A DNA stretch of 64,000 nt from contig NZ_JADIZJ010000001.1 of the NCBI RefSeq assembly GCF_016704835.1, positions 1,479,062-1,543,061 on the forward strand, given 5' to 3'. Of this stretch, positions 38,325-47,565 are shown piece by piece (position 1 is the first letter of the stretch; each line of letters starts with the position of its first letter). The position numbers and the translations under genes are program-made. This DNA is from Sphingopyxis sp. GTDB taxonomy: Bacteria; Pseudomonadota; Alphaproteobacteria; Sphingomonadales; Sphingomonadaceae. The notes under the pieces are model-generated. The model worked only from the letters and a program-made list of their open reading frames with translations, was not told where the DNA came from and ran no database searches.

Positions 38325-38888
38325 ATGGCAGGAATTTCGCGCAAGGGTTGGCTAGTCGCGGCGGCATTGTTGGCAGTCTTCACCGCGATCTTGTTCGCGA
38401 TGGGGCGCCCGCCGATCTGTCCGTGCGGGACGATCAGCCTGTGGCACGGCACCGTCCAGTCGAACCAGAACAGTCAGCAGATTTCGGACTGGTACAGTTT
38501 CAGCCACATCATTCACGGCTTCATCTTCTACGGCCTCGGCCGCTGGCTGCTGCCGCGCCAGCCGTTGTGGGTCGCGCTGGCGCTGGCGATCGGGATCGAG
38601 GCGGCGTGGGAAATCCTCGAAAATTCGCCGATCATCATCGATCGCTACCGCGAAGTGACGATGGCGTTCGGCTATAGCGGCGATTCGATCCTCAACTCGG
38701 TCAGCGACGCGCTGTTCATGATCGCGGGCTTCCTCGCCGCCAGCCGGATGCGCTGGTGGGTGACGGTGGCCATCGCGATTGTCTTCGAGCTGTTCACCCT
38801 GTGGACAATCCGTGACAATCTGACGCTGAATGTGCTGATGCTCGTCTCGCCGGTCGAGGCGATCAAGGAGTGGCAGGCGGCTGGTTAG
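38325..38888 (+). CDS. UPF0314 (DUF2585) membrane protein
   Basis: A 187-residue protein with four to five membrane segments. Signatures of the UPF0314/DUF2585 family are CPCGTISLWHGTVQSNQNSQ, SHIIHGFIFYGLGRWLLP and ENSPIIIDRYREVTMAFGY(S)GDSI. The family is restricted mostly to Alphaproteobacteria and its role is unknown. ATG 38325 gives an initial membrane helix (GWLVAAALLAVFTAILFAMG). It ends 8 bases before a convergent small gene. Confidence 0.9.
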   Translation: MAGISRKGWLVAAALLAVFTAILFAMGRPPICPCGTISLWHGTVQSNQNSQQISDWYSFSHIIHGFIFYGLGRWLLPRQPLWVALALAIGIEAAWEILENSPIIIDRYREVTMAFGYSGDSILNSVSDALFMIAGFLAASRMRWWVTVAIAIVFELFTLWTIRDNLTLNVLMLVSPVEAIKEWQAAG

Positions 38889-38895
38889 GCCGTTA

Positions 38896-39267
38896 TCAGT
38901 GGATGGCGGTCGACCGCTGATCGTCGAGCGGGATTGCGGGCGGCAATGCGTCGCCCATCGTCTGCCCGTCGGGTGCCAGGTCCGAAGTACCGGCATAGCT
39001 GTCGACGACACCGGCCTGCGCCAACTGCGGATCGATCGCATGCGCCGCCTCGGCCGCCTGGCGCGCCTCGGCGCGTTCGGCCCATTTTTTGGTTAGATAG
39101 CCCGCGGCCGCCCATGCTGCCATTGCCGCGTAGCGCTGCGGGAACAGACGCCGCGCCGCGAACAGCGCGCCCGCACCGATTACGGCGCCGGCAACCGGGT
39201 GATTGCCCTTGGTGCGTCCGATTGCGCTGCCCAGAACGCCGCCAACGATCCTGCCTATCATGCCCAT
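38896..39267 (-). CDS. Conserved hypothetical protein with glycine-rich membrane segments
   Basis: A 123-residue protein. The N-terminal half is Gly/Ala-rich and partly hydrophobic (IGRIVGGVLGSAIG, AGAVIGAGALFAARRLF, YAAMAAWAAAGYLT), the C-terminal half acidic and flexible. It resembles small envelope-associated proteins of sphingomonads, but no function is known to me. It is followed 27 bases later in the opposite reading sense by the end of fumC upstream on the same strand, so it could share that transcript. Confidence 0.65.
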   Translation of the reverse strand: MGMIGRIVGGVLGSAIGRTKGNHPVAGAVIGAGALFAARRLFPQRYAAMAAWAAAGYLTKKWAERAEARQAAEAAHAIDPQLAQAGVVDSYAGTSDLAPDGQTMGDALPPAIPLDDQRSTAIH

Positions 39268-39293
39268 TGTCTCCTTCTTCCCGTATCAATTCC

Positions 39294-40700
39294 TCAGCGG
39301 GCTTCGGGTTCCGGCCCCAGCATCATCCGCGGGTCGACCAGCCGGTCGAACGTCGCCGAATCGACATAGCCAAGGTCGAGCGCCGCCTCTTTCAACGTAC
39401 TGCCGCTTTCATGCGCGCGCTTGGCAATCTTTGCCGCCTTGTCGTAACCGATCGCGGGCGCGAGCGCGGTGACCAGCATCAGCGAGCGGTTCATCAGCGC
39501 GTCGATGCGGGCACGATTGGGTTCGAGGCCGATCACGCAATGTTCGGCAAAACCCGCCATGCCGATCGCCATCAGCTCGATCGAACGCAGCACATTGGCG
39601 CCGATCAGCGGCTTGAAGACATTGAGCTCGAGGTGGCCCTGCAGTCCGCCGACGGTCACCGCCTGATGGTTGCCGATCACCTGCCCCGCGACCATCGTCA
39701 GCATTTCGCACTGGGTGGGATTGACCTTGCCAGGCATGATCGAGCTGCCGGGTTCATTTGCGGGCAGATCGAGCTCACCGAGGCCTGCGCGCGGGCCGGA
39801 GCCGAGCAGACGGACGTCGTTGGCGATCTTCGTCAGCGCAACTGCGAGCGTGTTCAGCGCGCCCGAAAAAAAGACAAGTCCGTCGTTCGACGCCAGCGCC
39901 TCGAATTTGTTTCGCGCCGGTTCGAACGCGATCCCGGTTGCGCGGCTCAGCTCCGCCGCCATCGCGGCGTCGAACCCGGCGGGCGCGTTGAGCCCGGTGC
40001 CGACCGCGGTGCCGCCCTGCGCCAGCTTGTTGATATTATGCGCTAGCGCGCCCTCGATCCGCGCGCGGCAGGCTATCAGCTGTGCCACATAGCCCGAAAA
40101 CTCCTGCCCCAGCGTCAGCGGCGTCGCGTCCTGCAAATGGGTGCGGCCGATCTTGACGATGTCGCCCCACGCCGCCGCTTTCGCCGCCAGCGCGTCGGTC
40201 AGCGCGATCAGCGCGGGCAGCAGCCTTACGGTGGTTTCGACCGCCACCGCGACATGGATCGCGGTCGGGAAACTGTCGTTCGACGACTGGCCCATATTGA
40301 CATGGTCGTTGGGGTGGACCGGCGTCTTGCCGCCGCGCGTCCCAGCCAGCGCCTCGTTGGCAATCCCCGCGATCACCTCATTGGCGTTCATGTTCGACTG
40401 CGTGCCGCTGCCCGTCTGCCAGATCGCAAGCGGAAACTGGTCGTCGAATTTGCCTGCGACCACCGCATCGGCGGCGGCAGCAATTGCGCCCGCCAGTCCG
40501 GCATCGAGCCCGTGCGCGCGATTGACCCGCGCGGCGGCGCCCTTGATTCGTGCCAGCGCATGGATGATCGGCAGCGGCATACGTTCATGTGCGGGGAATG
40601 GAAAATTGTGGCGGCTGCGTTCGGTCTGCGCGCCCCAATAGGCGTCGGCGGCGACCGCGATCTCGCCGAGACTGTCGCTTTCGTTCCGCGTTCCGCTCAT
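39294..40700 (-). CDS. fumC: Class II fumarate hydratase
   Basis: A 468-residue oxygen-stable fumarase, converting fumarate to malate. Signature GSSIMPGKVNPTQCEML is intact, along with TGSGTQSNMNANEVI, HPNDHVNMGQSSND and GRTHLQDATPLTLGQE (catalytic His). ATG 40700 overlaps the TGA of the small membrane protein upstream (ATGA), implying translational coupling with that gene and probably sspB. Confidence 0.95.
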   Translation of the reverse strand: MSGTRNESDSLGEIAVAADAYWGAQTERSRHNFPFPAHERMPLPIIHALARIKGAAARVNRAHGLDAGLAGAIAAAADAVVAGKFDDQFPLAIWQTGSGTQSNMNANEVIAGIANEALAGTRGGKTPVHPNDHVNMGQSSNDSFPTAIHVAVAVETTVRLLPALIALTDALAAKAAAWGDIVKIGRTHLQDATPLTLGQEFSGYVAQLIACRARIEGALAHNINKLAQGGTAVGTGLNAPAGFDAAMAAELSRATGIAFEPARNKFEALASNDGLVFFSGALNTLAVALTKIANDVRLLGSGPRAGLGELDLPANEPGSSIMPGKVNPTQCEMLTMVAGQVIGNHQAVTVGGLQGHLELNVFKPLIGANVLRSIELMAIGMAGFAEHCVIGLEPNRARIDALMNRSLMLVTALAPAIGYDKAAKIAKRAHESGSTLKEAALDLGYVDSATFDRLVDPRMMLGPEPEAR

Positions 40701-41008
40701 CCCACCAATATCCGCGTCACCAGCACCGAGCCCGACCAGATCATCGCGACCAGGCCCAGCATCTTCCAATATCCTGTTTCACCGACGCGGCGGCGCAGCC
40801 ATGCCGCCAGCAGCCAGACAAGCGCCAGCACCGGGGTCAGGATCAACAGGCTGAAGCGCAGCAATCCGTCGGCGATCTGGCCGCGCGACGTCGCTTCCTC
40901 AAACAAGGTATAACCTTCGACGCTCCACCAGAATGCAGCGCTCAGGACCAGCATCCCCGCGAGCGCCCAATATTGCCAGAAACGGCTGGGGGGCCATGGC
41001 GGCGCCAC
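40697..41008 (-). CDS. Small hypothetical membrane protein
   Basis: A 103-residue protein with three hydrophobic segments (YWALAGMLVLSAAFWW, FSLLILTPVLALVWLLAAW, MLGLVAMIWSGSVLVTRIL). I know no function. Its stop overlaps the fumC start and it begins 4 bases after the sspB stop, so sspB, this gene and fumC look like one operon. Confidence 0.75.
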   Translation of the reverse strand: MAPPWPPSRFWQYWALAGMLVLSAAFWWSVEGYTLFEEATSRGQIADGLLRFSLLILTPVLALVWLLAAWLRRRVGETGYWKMLGLVAMIWSGSVLVTRILVG

Positions 41009-41012
41009 GGCT

Positions 41013-41495
41013 TTACTTCCGCTTGCCGAAATCCACCGTCACGACGTTCGACCCGTCTTCGTTCGTCACGTCGGGGCGGTCGTTGTCGGCCTCGTCATGC
41101 GGTTCGGGCGCGGTCGCCTCGTCGTCGCTGACCTGGAACTGCAATCCGAAATCGACCGATGGATCGACGAAGGCGGTGATCGCCGCATAGGGAATCGTCA
41201 GGATCGACGGCGTCTGGTTGAACGACAGCCCGACGCTGAAATAATCGTCGGCGACCTTCAGGTCCCAGAAGCGGTTCTGCAGCACGATCGTCATTTCGTC
41301 GGGAAATTTGGCGATCAAGTGCGCCGGAATCGACACCCCGGCCGCCTGCGTCTTGAAGGTGATATAGAAATGATGCTCGCCCGGCAGGCTGTCATAGCCT
41401 TCGATCTGGCGCAGCACGCGGCCCACCACGGCGCGCAGCGCGTCCTGCACGATTTCGTCATAGGGAATCAGGCTGTCGCGCACGTCATCGGTCAT
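41013..41495 (-). CDS. sspB: SspB-type ClpXP adaptor
   Basis: A 160-residue alpha-type SspB (DUF1321-like). The folded substrate-binding domain spans ~1-120 (LPGEHHFYITFKTQ, VLQNRFWDLKVADDYFSVGLSFN) and an acidic linker leads to the ClpX-binding tail VVTVDFGKRK. It tethers ssrA-tagged and, in Caulobacter, other substrates to ClpXP. It appears to be first in an operon with a small membrane protein and fumC, divergent from hisB. Confidence 0.9.
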   Translation of the reverse strand: MTDDVRDSLIPYDEIVQDALRAVVGRVLRQIEGYDSLPGEHHFYITFKTQAAGVSIPAHLIAKFPDEMTIVLQNRFWDLKVADDYFSVGLSFNQTPSILTIPYAAITAFVDPSVDFGLQFQVSDDEATAPEPHDEADNDRPDVTNEDGSNVVTVDFGKRK

Positions 41496-41582
41496 GGGGC
41501 AGGGGGATGAACGGACCGGGCGGGTGGGTCAAGGGGGGAGAGTCGCCTTGCAAGGTGAAAAGTGGGTGCTATGGGGCAGTTC

Positions 41583-42170
41583 ATGCGAACCGCCACAGTC
41601 CAGCGCACGACCAAGGAAACCGACATCGCGATCACCGTCAACCTCGACGGCACCGGCGATTATGCGGTTTCGACCGGTATCGGTTTCCTCGACCATATGG
41701 TTGAACAATTGTCGCGCCACTCGCTGATCGACATCTCGATGACGGTGAAGGGCGATCTCCACATCGACCAGCACCACACCGTCGAGGATTCTGCTCTCGC
41801 GCTTGGCGAAGCCGTGGCTCGGGCGCTTGGCGACAAGCGCGGCATCGCCCGTTACGGCGAGGCGCATGCGCCGATGGACGAAACGCTGACGCGCTGCGTC
41901 CTCGACATTTCGGGGCGCCCGCACTGCGTTTATAACGCGTCCTTCTCACAGCCGCGGCTGGGCGAGATGGACACCGAGATGTTTCCGCACTGGTTCCACA
42001 GCTTTGCTCAGAGCGCGGGGATCACGCTGCACGTCGAAACGCTGTACGGCGAGAATAACCATCATATCGCCGAAAGCATGTACAAGGCGCTGGCGCGCGC
42101 GCTGCGCCAGGCAGTCGAGATCGACCCGCGCAAGGGCGATGCGATTCCTTCGACCAAGGGCGTCCTGTAG
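41583..42170 (+). CDS. hisB: Imidazoleglycerol-phosphate dehydratase
   Basis: A 195-residue monofunctional HisB. Metal-binding histidines are in GFLDHMVEQLSRHS, DLHIDQHHTVED and ENNHHIAESMYKA. It forms imidazole-acetol phosphate in histidine synthesis. ATG 41583 (MRTATVQRTTKETD) matches the family N-terminus and has GGGG upstream; ATG 41571 is an alternative. First gene of hisBHAF here. Confidence 0.96.
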   Translation: MRTATVQRTTKETDIAITVNLDGTGDYAVSTGIGFLDHMVEQLSRHSLIDISMTVKGDLHIDQHHTVEDSALALGEAVARALGDKRGIARYGEAHAPMDETLTRCVLDISGRPHCVYNASFSQPRLGEMDTEMFPHWFHSFAQSAGITLHVETLYGENNHHIAESMYKALARALRQAVEIDPRKGDAIPSTKGVL

Positions 42171-42179
42171 GACCGGCCA

Positions 42180-42788
42180 ATGACCACCATTGCCCTGATT
42201 GACTATGGCGCGGGCAATCTTCGCTCGGTGCATAATGCGCTCGTCGCTTCGGGCGCCGACGGCGTGGTGGTAACCGCCGACCCTGATATTGTCGCGAATG
42301 CCGACCGCATCGTGCTGCCCGGCGTCGGTGCGTTCGCGGCCTGCATGAACGGGTTGTCGGCCATCGACGGCCTGATCGAAGCAATGGATCGCCGCGTTCG
42401 CACCGACGGCGTCCCCTTCCTCGGCATCTGCGTCGGCATGCAATTGCTCGCCGATGCTGGCGAGGAGCATGGCACACACACGGGCCTCGGCTGGATCGGC
42501 GGCACGGTGCGCGCCTTCGACCCCGCGCCAGGGCTGCGCATTCCGCACATGGGCTGGAACGACGTTGTGCCGACCGTCGAACATCCGGTCCTCGCGGCGG
42601 GCGAGGCCTATTTTCTCCACGGCTATCATTTCGCCGATACCGCCGACGTGCTCGCGGCGAGTAGCCATGGCGAAACCTTTACCGCCGCCGTTGGCCGCGA
42701 CAACATGATCGGCCTTCAATTTCACCCCGAAAAAAGCCAGGCCTATGGTCTCGCCACTCTCGAAAGATTCCTCGCATGGCGTCCGTAG
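42180..42788 (+). CDS. hisH: Imidazole glycerol phosphate synthase, glutamine amidotransferase subunit
   Basis: A 202-residue class I glutaminase. The catalytic triad is Cys84 (LGICVGMQLL), His182 and Glu184 (LQFHPEKSQ). It supplies ammonia to HisF in the IGP synthase complex. It starts 9 bases after hisB, and its 3' end overlaps the start of hisA by 13 bases. Confidence 0.97.
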   Translation: MTTIALIDYGAGNLRSVHNALVASGADGVVVTADPDIVANADRIVLPGVGAFAACMNGLSAIDGLIEAMDRRVRTDGVPFLGICVGMQLLADAGEEHGTHTGLGWIGGTVRAFDPAPGLRIPHMGWNDVVPTVEHPVLAAGEAYFLHGYHFADTADVLAASSHGETFTAAVGRDNMIGLQFHPEKSQAYGLATLERFLAWRP

Positions 42789-43522
42789 TTTCTGGCCTGA
42801 TCATCTTCCCCGCGATCGACCTCAAGGCCGGGCAGGTGGTGCGGCTGGCCGCGGGCGATATGGATCGCGCGACCGTCTATGGCGACGATCCCGCAGCGCA
42901 GGCGCGGCTGTTCGCTGACGCGGGAGCCAGCCATCTGCATGTCGTCGATCTCGACGGCGCCTTTGCGGGTGAAAGCGTCAACGGCGGCGCGGTCGAGAGC
43001 ATCATCTCCGCCTTTCCCGGCCAGGTGCAGGTCGGCGGTGGCATCCGCGACCGCGCCGGCGTCGATCGCTGGCTGGCGCTGGGCGTTGCGCGGGTAATCA
43101 TCGGCACCGCGGCTCTCAAAGACCCCGAATTCGTCAAATCGGCCGCGCGCGACCTGCCGGGCCGGATCATCGTCGGTGTCGATGCCCGCGACGGCATGGT
43201 CGCGACCGAGGGCTGGGCCGATGTGTCCGATGTCCGCGTCGAAGATCTGGCGCGGCGCTTCGAGGATGCGGGTGTGGCGGCGCTGCTGTTTACCGATGTC
43301 GGCCGCGACGGGCTGCTCAAGGGCTGCAACGTCGAGGCAACGGTGGCTCTCGCCCGGTCGGTCGCTATTCCCGTCATTGCGAGCGGCGGGGTCGCCGACT
43401 TGGGCGACATCCACGCGCTGCGCCCGCATGTTGCGAGTGGTATCGAAGGCGTAATCACCGGACGCGCGCTCTACGACGGCCGGCTCGATCTGGGCGAGGC
43501 GATTGCGGCGGGGGCGGCATGA
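42776..43522 (+). CDS. hisA: ProFAR isomerase (HisA)
   Basis: A 248-residue TIM barrel that isomerises ProFAR to PRFAR. The catalytic Asp pair is in FPAIDLKAGQVVRL and IIVGVDARDGMVAT; phosphate-binding GGIRD and ASGGVADLGDI are present. ATG 42776 overlaps hisH; the stop overlaps the hisF start by the ATGA arrangement, so translation is coupled. Confidence 0.96.
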   Translation: MASVVSGLIIFPAIDLKAGQVVRLAAGDMDRATVYGDDPAAQARLFADAGASHLHVVDLDGAFAGESVNGGAVESIISAFPGQVQVGGGIRDRAGVDRWLALGVARVIIGTAALKDPEFVKSAARDLPGRIIVGVDARDGMVATEGWADVSDVRVEDLARRFEDAGVAALLFTDVGRDGLLKGCNVEATVALARSVAIPVIASGGVADLGDIHALRPHVASGIEGVITGRALYDGRLDLGEAIAAGAA

Positions 43523-44283
43523 CCGTCCGCGTCCGCATTATCCCCTGCCTCGATGTCGCGAACGGCCGCGTTGTCAAAGGCGTGAATTTCGTCGACCTGC
43601 GCGATGCCGGCGACCCGGTCGAGGCGGCGCGCGCCTATGACGCGGCGGGCGCCGACGAGCTGTGCTTCCTCGACATCAGCGCGACCCATCAGGGCCGCGG
43701 CACATTGCTCGACATGGTCAGCCGCACCTCCGAAGTCTGCTTCATGCCGCTCACTGTCGGCGGCGGGGTGCGCAGCGCCGACGATGCGCGCGCGCTGTTG
43801 CTCGCGGGCGCCGACAAGGTTGCGGTGAACAGCGCCGCGGTCGCGCGGCCCGAACTGGTTGCCGACATCGCCGACCGCTTCGGCAGCCAGTGTGCAGTCG
43901 GCAGCATCGACGCGCGGCGCGTTGCCGGCGGTCGGTGGGAAATCTTTACCCACGGCGGGCGTACCCCCACCGGGATCGACGCTCTCGACCACGCTGTCCG
44001 CCTCGCAACCCTCGGCGCTGGCGAATTGCTCGTCACTAGCATGGACCGCGACGGCACCAAGGACGGCTACGACCTCGCGCTCACCCGCGCGATTGCCGAT
44101 GCGGTCAGCGTGCCGGTGATCGCGAGCGGCGGCGTCGGCAATCTCGATCATCTGGTCGCGGGCGTGATCGAGGGCGGCGCCAGCGCGGTGCTCGCCGCCA
44201 GCATCTTCCACTTCGGCGAAGCGACGATCGCCGAAGCTCATGCGCGGCTCGCCGCGGCCGGATTACCCGTCCGCACGCATTAA
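43519..44283 (+). CDS. hisF: Imidazole glycerol phosphate synthase, cyclase subunit
   Basis: A 254-residue TIM barrel paralogous to HisA. Catalytic Asp residues are near 12 (IIPCLDVANGRVVKGVNF) and ~131 (AVGSIDARR). With HisH it makes IGP and AICAR. It overlaps hisA by 4 bases and is the last his gene here; hisE/hisI are not in the window downstream. Confidence 0.97.
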   Translation: MTVRVRIIPCLDVANGRVVKGVNFVDLRDAGDPVEAARAYDAAGADELCFLDISATHQGRGTLLDMVSRTSEVCFMPLTVGGGVRSADDARALLLAGADKVAVNSAAVARPELVADIADRFGSQCAVGSIDARRVAGGRWEIFTHGGRTPTGIDALDHAVRLATLGAGELLVTSMDRDGTKDGYDLALTRAIADAVSVPVIASGGVGNLDHLVAGVIEGGASAVLAASIFHFGEATIAEAHARLAAAGLPVRTH

Positions 44284-44330
44284 AGTATCGGGGGCTGGCC
44301 ATGCCGCGGCGTGGCTGCAATAGAAGTCCG

Positions 44331-45419
44331 ATGACCGCCCAAATCCGCCTGTCGCGCCGCGCCAACGAAATCTTCCCGATGCTCGGCTTCATCGCCGCGC
44401 TCGCAAGCCTGGCAATGCCGCTCAATGCCTGGCTCGTCGCCTTCATCCTGATGGGCGCGGTCGTCGCGGCGGTCCATCATGCCGAGGTGATCGCGCATCG
44501 CGTCGGCGAGCCCTTCGGCACCTTGATCCTCGCGCTCGCGGTGACGGTGATCGAGGTCGGGTTGATTCTGACCCTGATGCAGGCCGAGCCCGAAAAGGCG
44601 CAGACGCTGGCGCGCGACACCGTGTTCGCGGCGGTGATGGTCATCGTGAATCTGTTGCTCGGCCTCTGCCTGCTCAGCGGCGCGATCCGTCATCACGAGC
44701 AGCGCTTCCAGCGCACTGGAATGGGCGCGGCACTGGCGACGCTGACCGTGCTCACTGTCGTGACGCTCGTGCTCCCCAATTTCACGTCGAGCGCTCCCGG
44801 ATCCTACTATACCCCGGTGCAACTCGGCTTTGTCGCGGCGGTGTCGCTGATCCTCTACGGCACCTTCGCGCTGGTCCAGACGGTTCGCCACCGAGACTAT
44901 TTCCTTCCCGAGGGCGATGCCGACGGTGACGGGGTGCCGGACGCGCACGCCCAACCTCCGACCATCCAGCGCACCGCAATTTCAGGCGCGCTGCTGCTCG
45001 CCAGCCTCGTCGCGGTCGTGCTGCTCGCCAAAAATCTTTCGCCCGTCATGGGGCTCCTGCTCGCCGAATGGGGCGCGCCGCCCGCGGTGCTCGGCGTGTT
45101 GATTGCGGCGCTCATCCTCGCGCCCGAGGGGCTTGCGGCGGTGCGTGCCGCGAAAGCCGACCGGCTCCAGACCAGCCTCAATCTGGCGCTCGGTTCGGCG
45201 CTGGCGACGATCGGCCTCACGATCCCCGCGGTCGCGGTGCTGTCGATCATCACTGACCTGCCAATCAGCCTTGGCCTCGACGCCAAATCAACGGTGCTGT
45301 TGTTCCTGTCGCTGATCGTCGCGTCACAGACGCTGGCGAACGGACGCACGACGGTGCTGCAGGGGGTGATCCACCTGATGCTGTTCGCGATCTATCTGTT
45401 CACGACCTTCGTGCCGTGA
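44331..45419 (+). CDS. Calcium/proton antiporter-like CaCA family protein
   Basis: A 362-residue protein with ~10-11 membrane helices. The two inverted alpha-repeats carry the ion-binding Glu: GEPFGTLILALAVTVIEVGL and LILAPEGLAAVRAAKADRLQ then LNLALGSALATIGL. A hydrophilic loop with DADGDGVPDAH lies between the halves. This is the ChaA-type Ca2+(Na+)/H+ exchanger group, expected in the inner membrane. ATG 44331 is used; it starts 47 bases after hisF and probably has its own promoter. Confidence 0.88.
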   Translation: MTAQIRLSRRANEIFPMLGFIAALASLAMPLNAWLVAFILMGAVVAAVHHAEVIAHRVGEPFGTLILALAVTVIEVGLILTLMQAEPEKAQTLARDTVFAAVMVIVNLLLGLCLLSGAIRHHEQRFQRTGMGAALATLTVLTVVTLVLPNFTSSAPGSYYTPVQLGFVAAVSLILYGTFALVQTVRHRDYFLPEGDADGDGVPDAHAQPPTIQRTAISGALLLASLVAVVLLAKNLSPVMGLLLAEWGAPPAVLGVLIAALILAPEGLAAVRAAKADRLQTSLNLALGSALATIGLTIPAVAVLSIITDLPISLGLDAKSTVLLFLSLIVASQTLANGRTTVLQGVIHLMLFAIYLFTTFVP

Positions 45420-45436
45420 AGGGGACGGCAACCCTT

Positions 45437-45513
45437 CGTCATTAAGAGCGAAGCGAAGCAATCCAGAGCCTGCGAAAACCGCCCCGGATTGCTTCGCTTC
45501 GCTTGCAATGACG
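45437..45513. repeat. Dispersed intergenic inverted repeat (family C copy 2)
   Basis: Left arm CGTCATTAAGAGCGAAGCGA then AGCAATCC; right arm GGATTGCTTCGCTTCGCTTG then CAATGACG, giving a ~27-bp stem. It is the same family as 16984-17079 and lies between convergent genes, where it may act as a bidirectional terminator. Confidence 0.8.
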
Positions 45514-45530
45514 ATAGAAGATCGACGATC

Positions 45531-46667
45531 TCAGGTTTTCCGCACAAACACCGTCCCCGCCGAATATCCCGCGCCGAACGAACAGATCAGCCCGGTATCC
45601 CCCGCGGCCATATCTTCGTGGTTCAGGTGAAAGGCGATGATCGACCCGGCGCTCGACGTGTTGCCATAAGTGTCGAGGACCGTCGGGCTTTCGTCGTCGC
45701 TCGCCTCGTGCCCCAGCACGCGCTGCGCGATCAGGCGGTTCATGTTGGTGTTGGCTTGGTGCAGCCACAGCCGCCGCATGTCGCCACCCTTCAGCCCTAG
45801 TACCTCCATTTGCTCGACGATCATGTTCGCGACCATCGGCACGACTTCCTTGAACACCTTGCGGCCTTCCTGAACGAACAATTTGTCGGTCTTCGGTCCT
45901 TCCTGCTCGATCCCGCCATGGGCGCGGTTGAGAAAACCGAAATTGTTTCGGATATTGTTCGAAAAGACCGTCTTGAGCTTGGTGCCCAGAATATCCCAAT
46001 GCCCCGCGGGCGCAATATCCTTGTCCTCGACCAGGATCGCGGTCGCAACGTCGCCAAAGATGAAATGGCTGTCGCGGTCGCGCCAGTTCAGGTGCCCCGA
46101 ACAGATTTCGGGGTTTACCACGAGCACGCTTTTGGCGTGTCCGGCGCGGATATAGTCGGCGGCAGTCTGGATGCCAAAGGTCGCCGACGAGCAGGCGACA
46201 TTCATGTCGAAACCAAAGCCGTCGATGCCGAGCGCGTCCTGGATTTCGACCGCCATTGCCGGATAGGCGCGCTGCATGTTCGACGCCGCACACAGCACCG
46301 CATCGACATCGGCCGCATCGCGCCCGGCGCGCGCCAGTGCATCCCTTGCGGCGGAGACGCCGATTTCGGCCAGGATCGACAGCTCGTCATTGCTGCGTTC
46401 GGGTAGGCGCGGCGCCATATGCGCGGGGTCGAGGATGCCCGCCTTGTCAACGACGAAACGCGACCCGATCCCGCTCGCCTTTTCGATAAATTCGACACTC
46501 GACTCAGTCAGTTCGGCGATTTCGCCCGCGGCGATCGCCGCCGCATTTTCCCTATTGTGCAGCGCAACATACGCGTTAAAACTGGCGACAAGTTCTTCGT
46601 TGGCGATGCGTTCGGCGGGGGTGAAAAGGCCGGTTGTGGAAATGACCGGCTGCGGTGTGTGCGACAT
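45531..46667 (-). CDS. Beta-ketoacyl-ACP synthase III-like protein
   Basis: A 378-residue thiolase-fold synthase, longer than typical FabH (~320). The catalytic triad is Cys159 (MNVACSSATFG), His in WLHQANTNMNRL and Asn in YGNTSSAGS. A ~60-residue insertion near the N-terminus (NAYVALHNREN to SSVEFIEKASG) places it in the KAS III-like subgroup found beside lipid or 2-alkylquinolone-type genes rather than housekeeping fabH, so I give no symbol. Substrate is unknown. It is monocistronic. Confidence 0.85.
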   Translation of the reverse strand: MSHTPQPVISTTGLFTPAERIANEELVASFNAYVALHNRENAAAIAAGEIAELTESSVEFIEKASGIGSRFVVDKAGILDPAHMAPRLPERSNDELSILAEIGVSAARDALARAGRDAADVDAVLCAASNMQRAYPAMAVEIQDALGIDGFGFDMNVACSSATFGIQTAADYIRAGHAKSVLVVNPEICSGHLNWRDRDSHFIFGDVATAILVEDKDIAPAGHWDILGTKLKTVFSNNIRNNFGFLNRAHGGIEQEGPKTDKLFVQEGRKVFKEVVPMVANMIVEQMEVLGLKGGDMRRLWLHQANTNMNRLIAQRVLGHEASDDESPTVLDTYGNTSSAGSIIAFHLNHEDMAAGDTGLICSFGAGYSAGTVFVRKT

Positions 46668-46861
46668 GATGGTCCTGCATGTGTCTTATGGTTTCAAGAC
46701 ACGCTGATTAGGCCCGGTCGCGGCGCCGCGCAACGCCCCTCCAATTACTGAACAGATGCCGACACCATGGTTAACCCGCCGCTAACCAATTTAGTGGCAG
46801 ATTGCGCAAATTGCAGGCCTCCGGGGGGATGGCTCCCCGGGCGCCGTGCGGGAGCACGACC

Positions 46862-47413
46862 ATGGCGACGCGTTCGGGACCGGCATCCGGGGATCTGTCG
46901 ATTGCGGAAATCAAGGAATTTGCGGCCTTTCCAGCATCGACGCAGCGGTACATTCGCCGCTCGCTCGATATCGGGCTGGAACGCGACGATGCGATCGCGC
47001 GCTGGTCGCGCGACATGGTCGAGGAAACCGCGATCCGGGTTCAGGCCCGCGTCTATCAGCGGATCAGCGACATTCGCGCCCATATTCCCGACGACAGCGG
47101 CCTCGATGCCCTCGAAGGCTTCATGGCGCCGCTCGTCGCGGTGTCGGCGTTCGACCTCGGGCAGGATCGCCTGCCGGGCTTTGCCTCGTACCGTTTCTTG
47201 TACGAACGCCTGCTCGGCGCGCATGCGCGGCCATGGCTGCCCGGCGCCTTCTGCGCCGCGGCGTCCTTGCCGCACCTGCATCCCGACAAGCGCCGGCTGT
47301 TGCTCCAGTCGATCAGCGAAGCCGCCGCGACCGCGCCGGGCTGGTCGGCGCGCGAGCCGAGCTTTTACCCCGAATGGGTCGAAAAGATCGACGAGACCAA
47401 ACCGGCGAATTGA
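46862..47413 (+). CDS. Conserved hypothetical protein
   Basis: A 183-residue, mostly helical soluble protein beginning MATRSGPASGDLSIAEIKEF, from an ATG with GGGAG upstream. Long helices (RDDAIARWSRDMVEETAIRV) and a C-terminal Pro/Trp-rich segment (SFYPEWVEKIDE) are visible. No family is recognised; similar proteins seem limited to sphingomonads, from memory. It stands alone. Confidence 0.6.
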   Translation: MATRSGPASGDLSIAEIKEFAAFPASTQRYIRRSLDIGLERDDAIARWSRDMVEETAIRVQARVYQRISDIRAHIPDDSGLDALEGFMAPLVAVSAFDLGQDRLPGFASYRFLYERLLGAHARPWLPGAFCAAASLPHLHPDKRRLLLQSISEAAATAPGWSAREPSFYPEWVEKIDETKPAN

Positions 47414-47513
47414 GGGGTTGGCGGCTTCGGGGTGGGGAGCCGCCGTCATGGTCCCCAGCGCAAGCCTCGGCTCAGGGCGCTAAACAGCAAGCTTCGCGTG
47501 ATGACGCTCTAAG

Positions 47514-47531
47514 CCCCGGCTTGCGCCGGGG
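47514..47531. terminator. Hairpin between convergent genes
   Basis: CCCCGGC TTGC GCCGGGG is a 7-bp GC stem between the convergent hypothetical and transporter genes. It lacks a T-run and may instead be part of a CCCCGGCTTGCGCC-type intergenic repeat. Confidence 0.4.
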
Positions 47532-47565
47532 AACATCAACTGCCGGTCGAAACCGGACCGTTCGA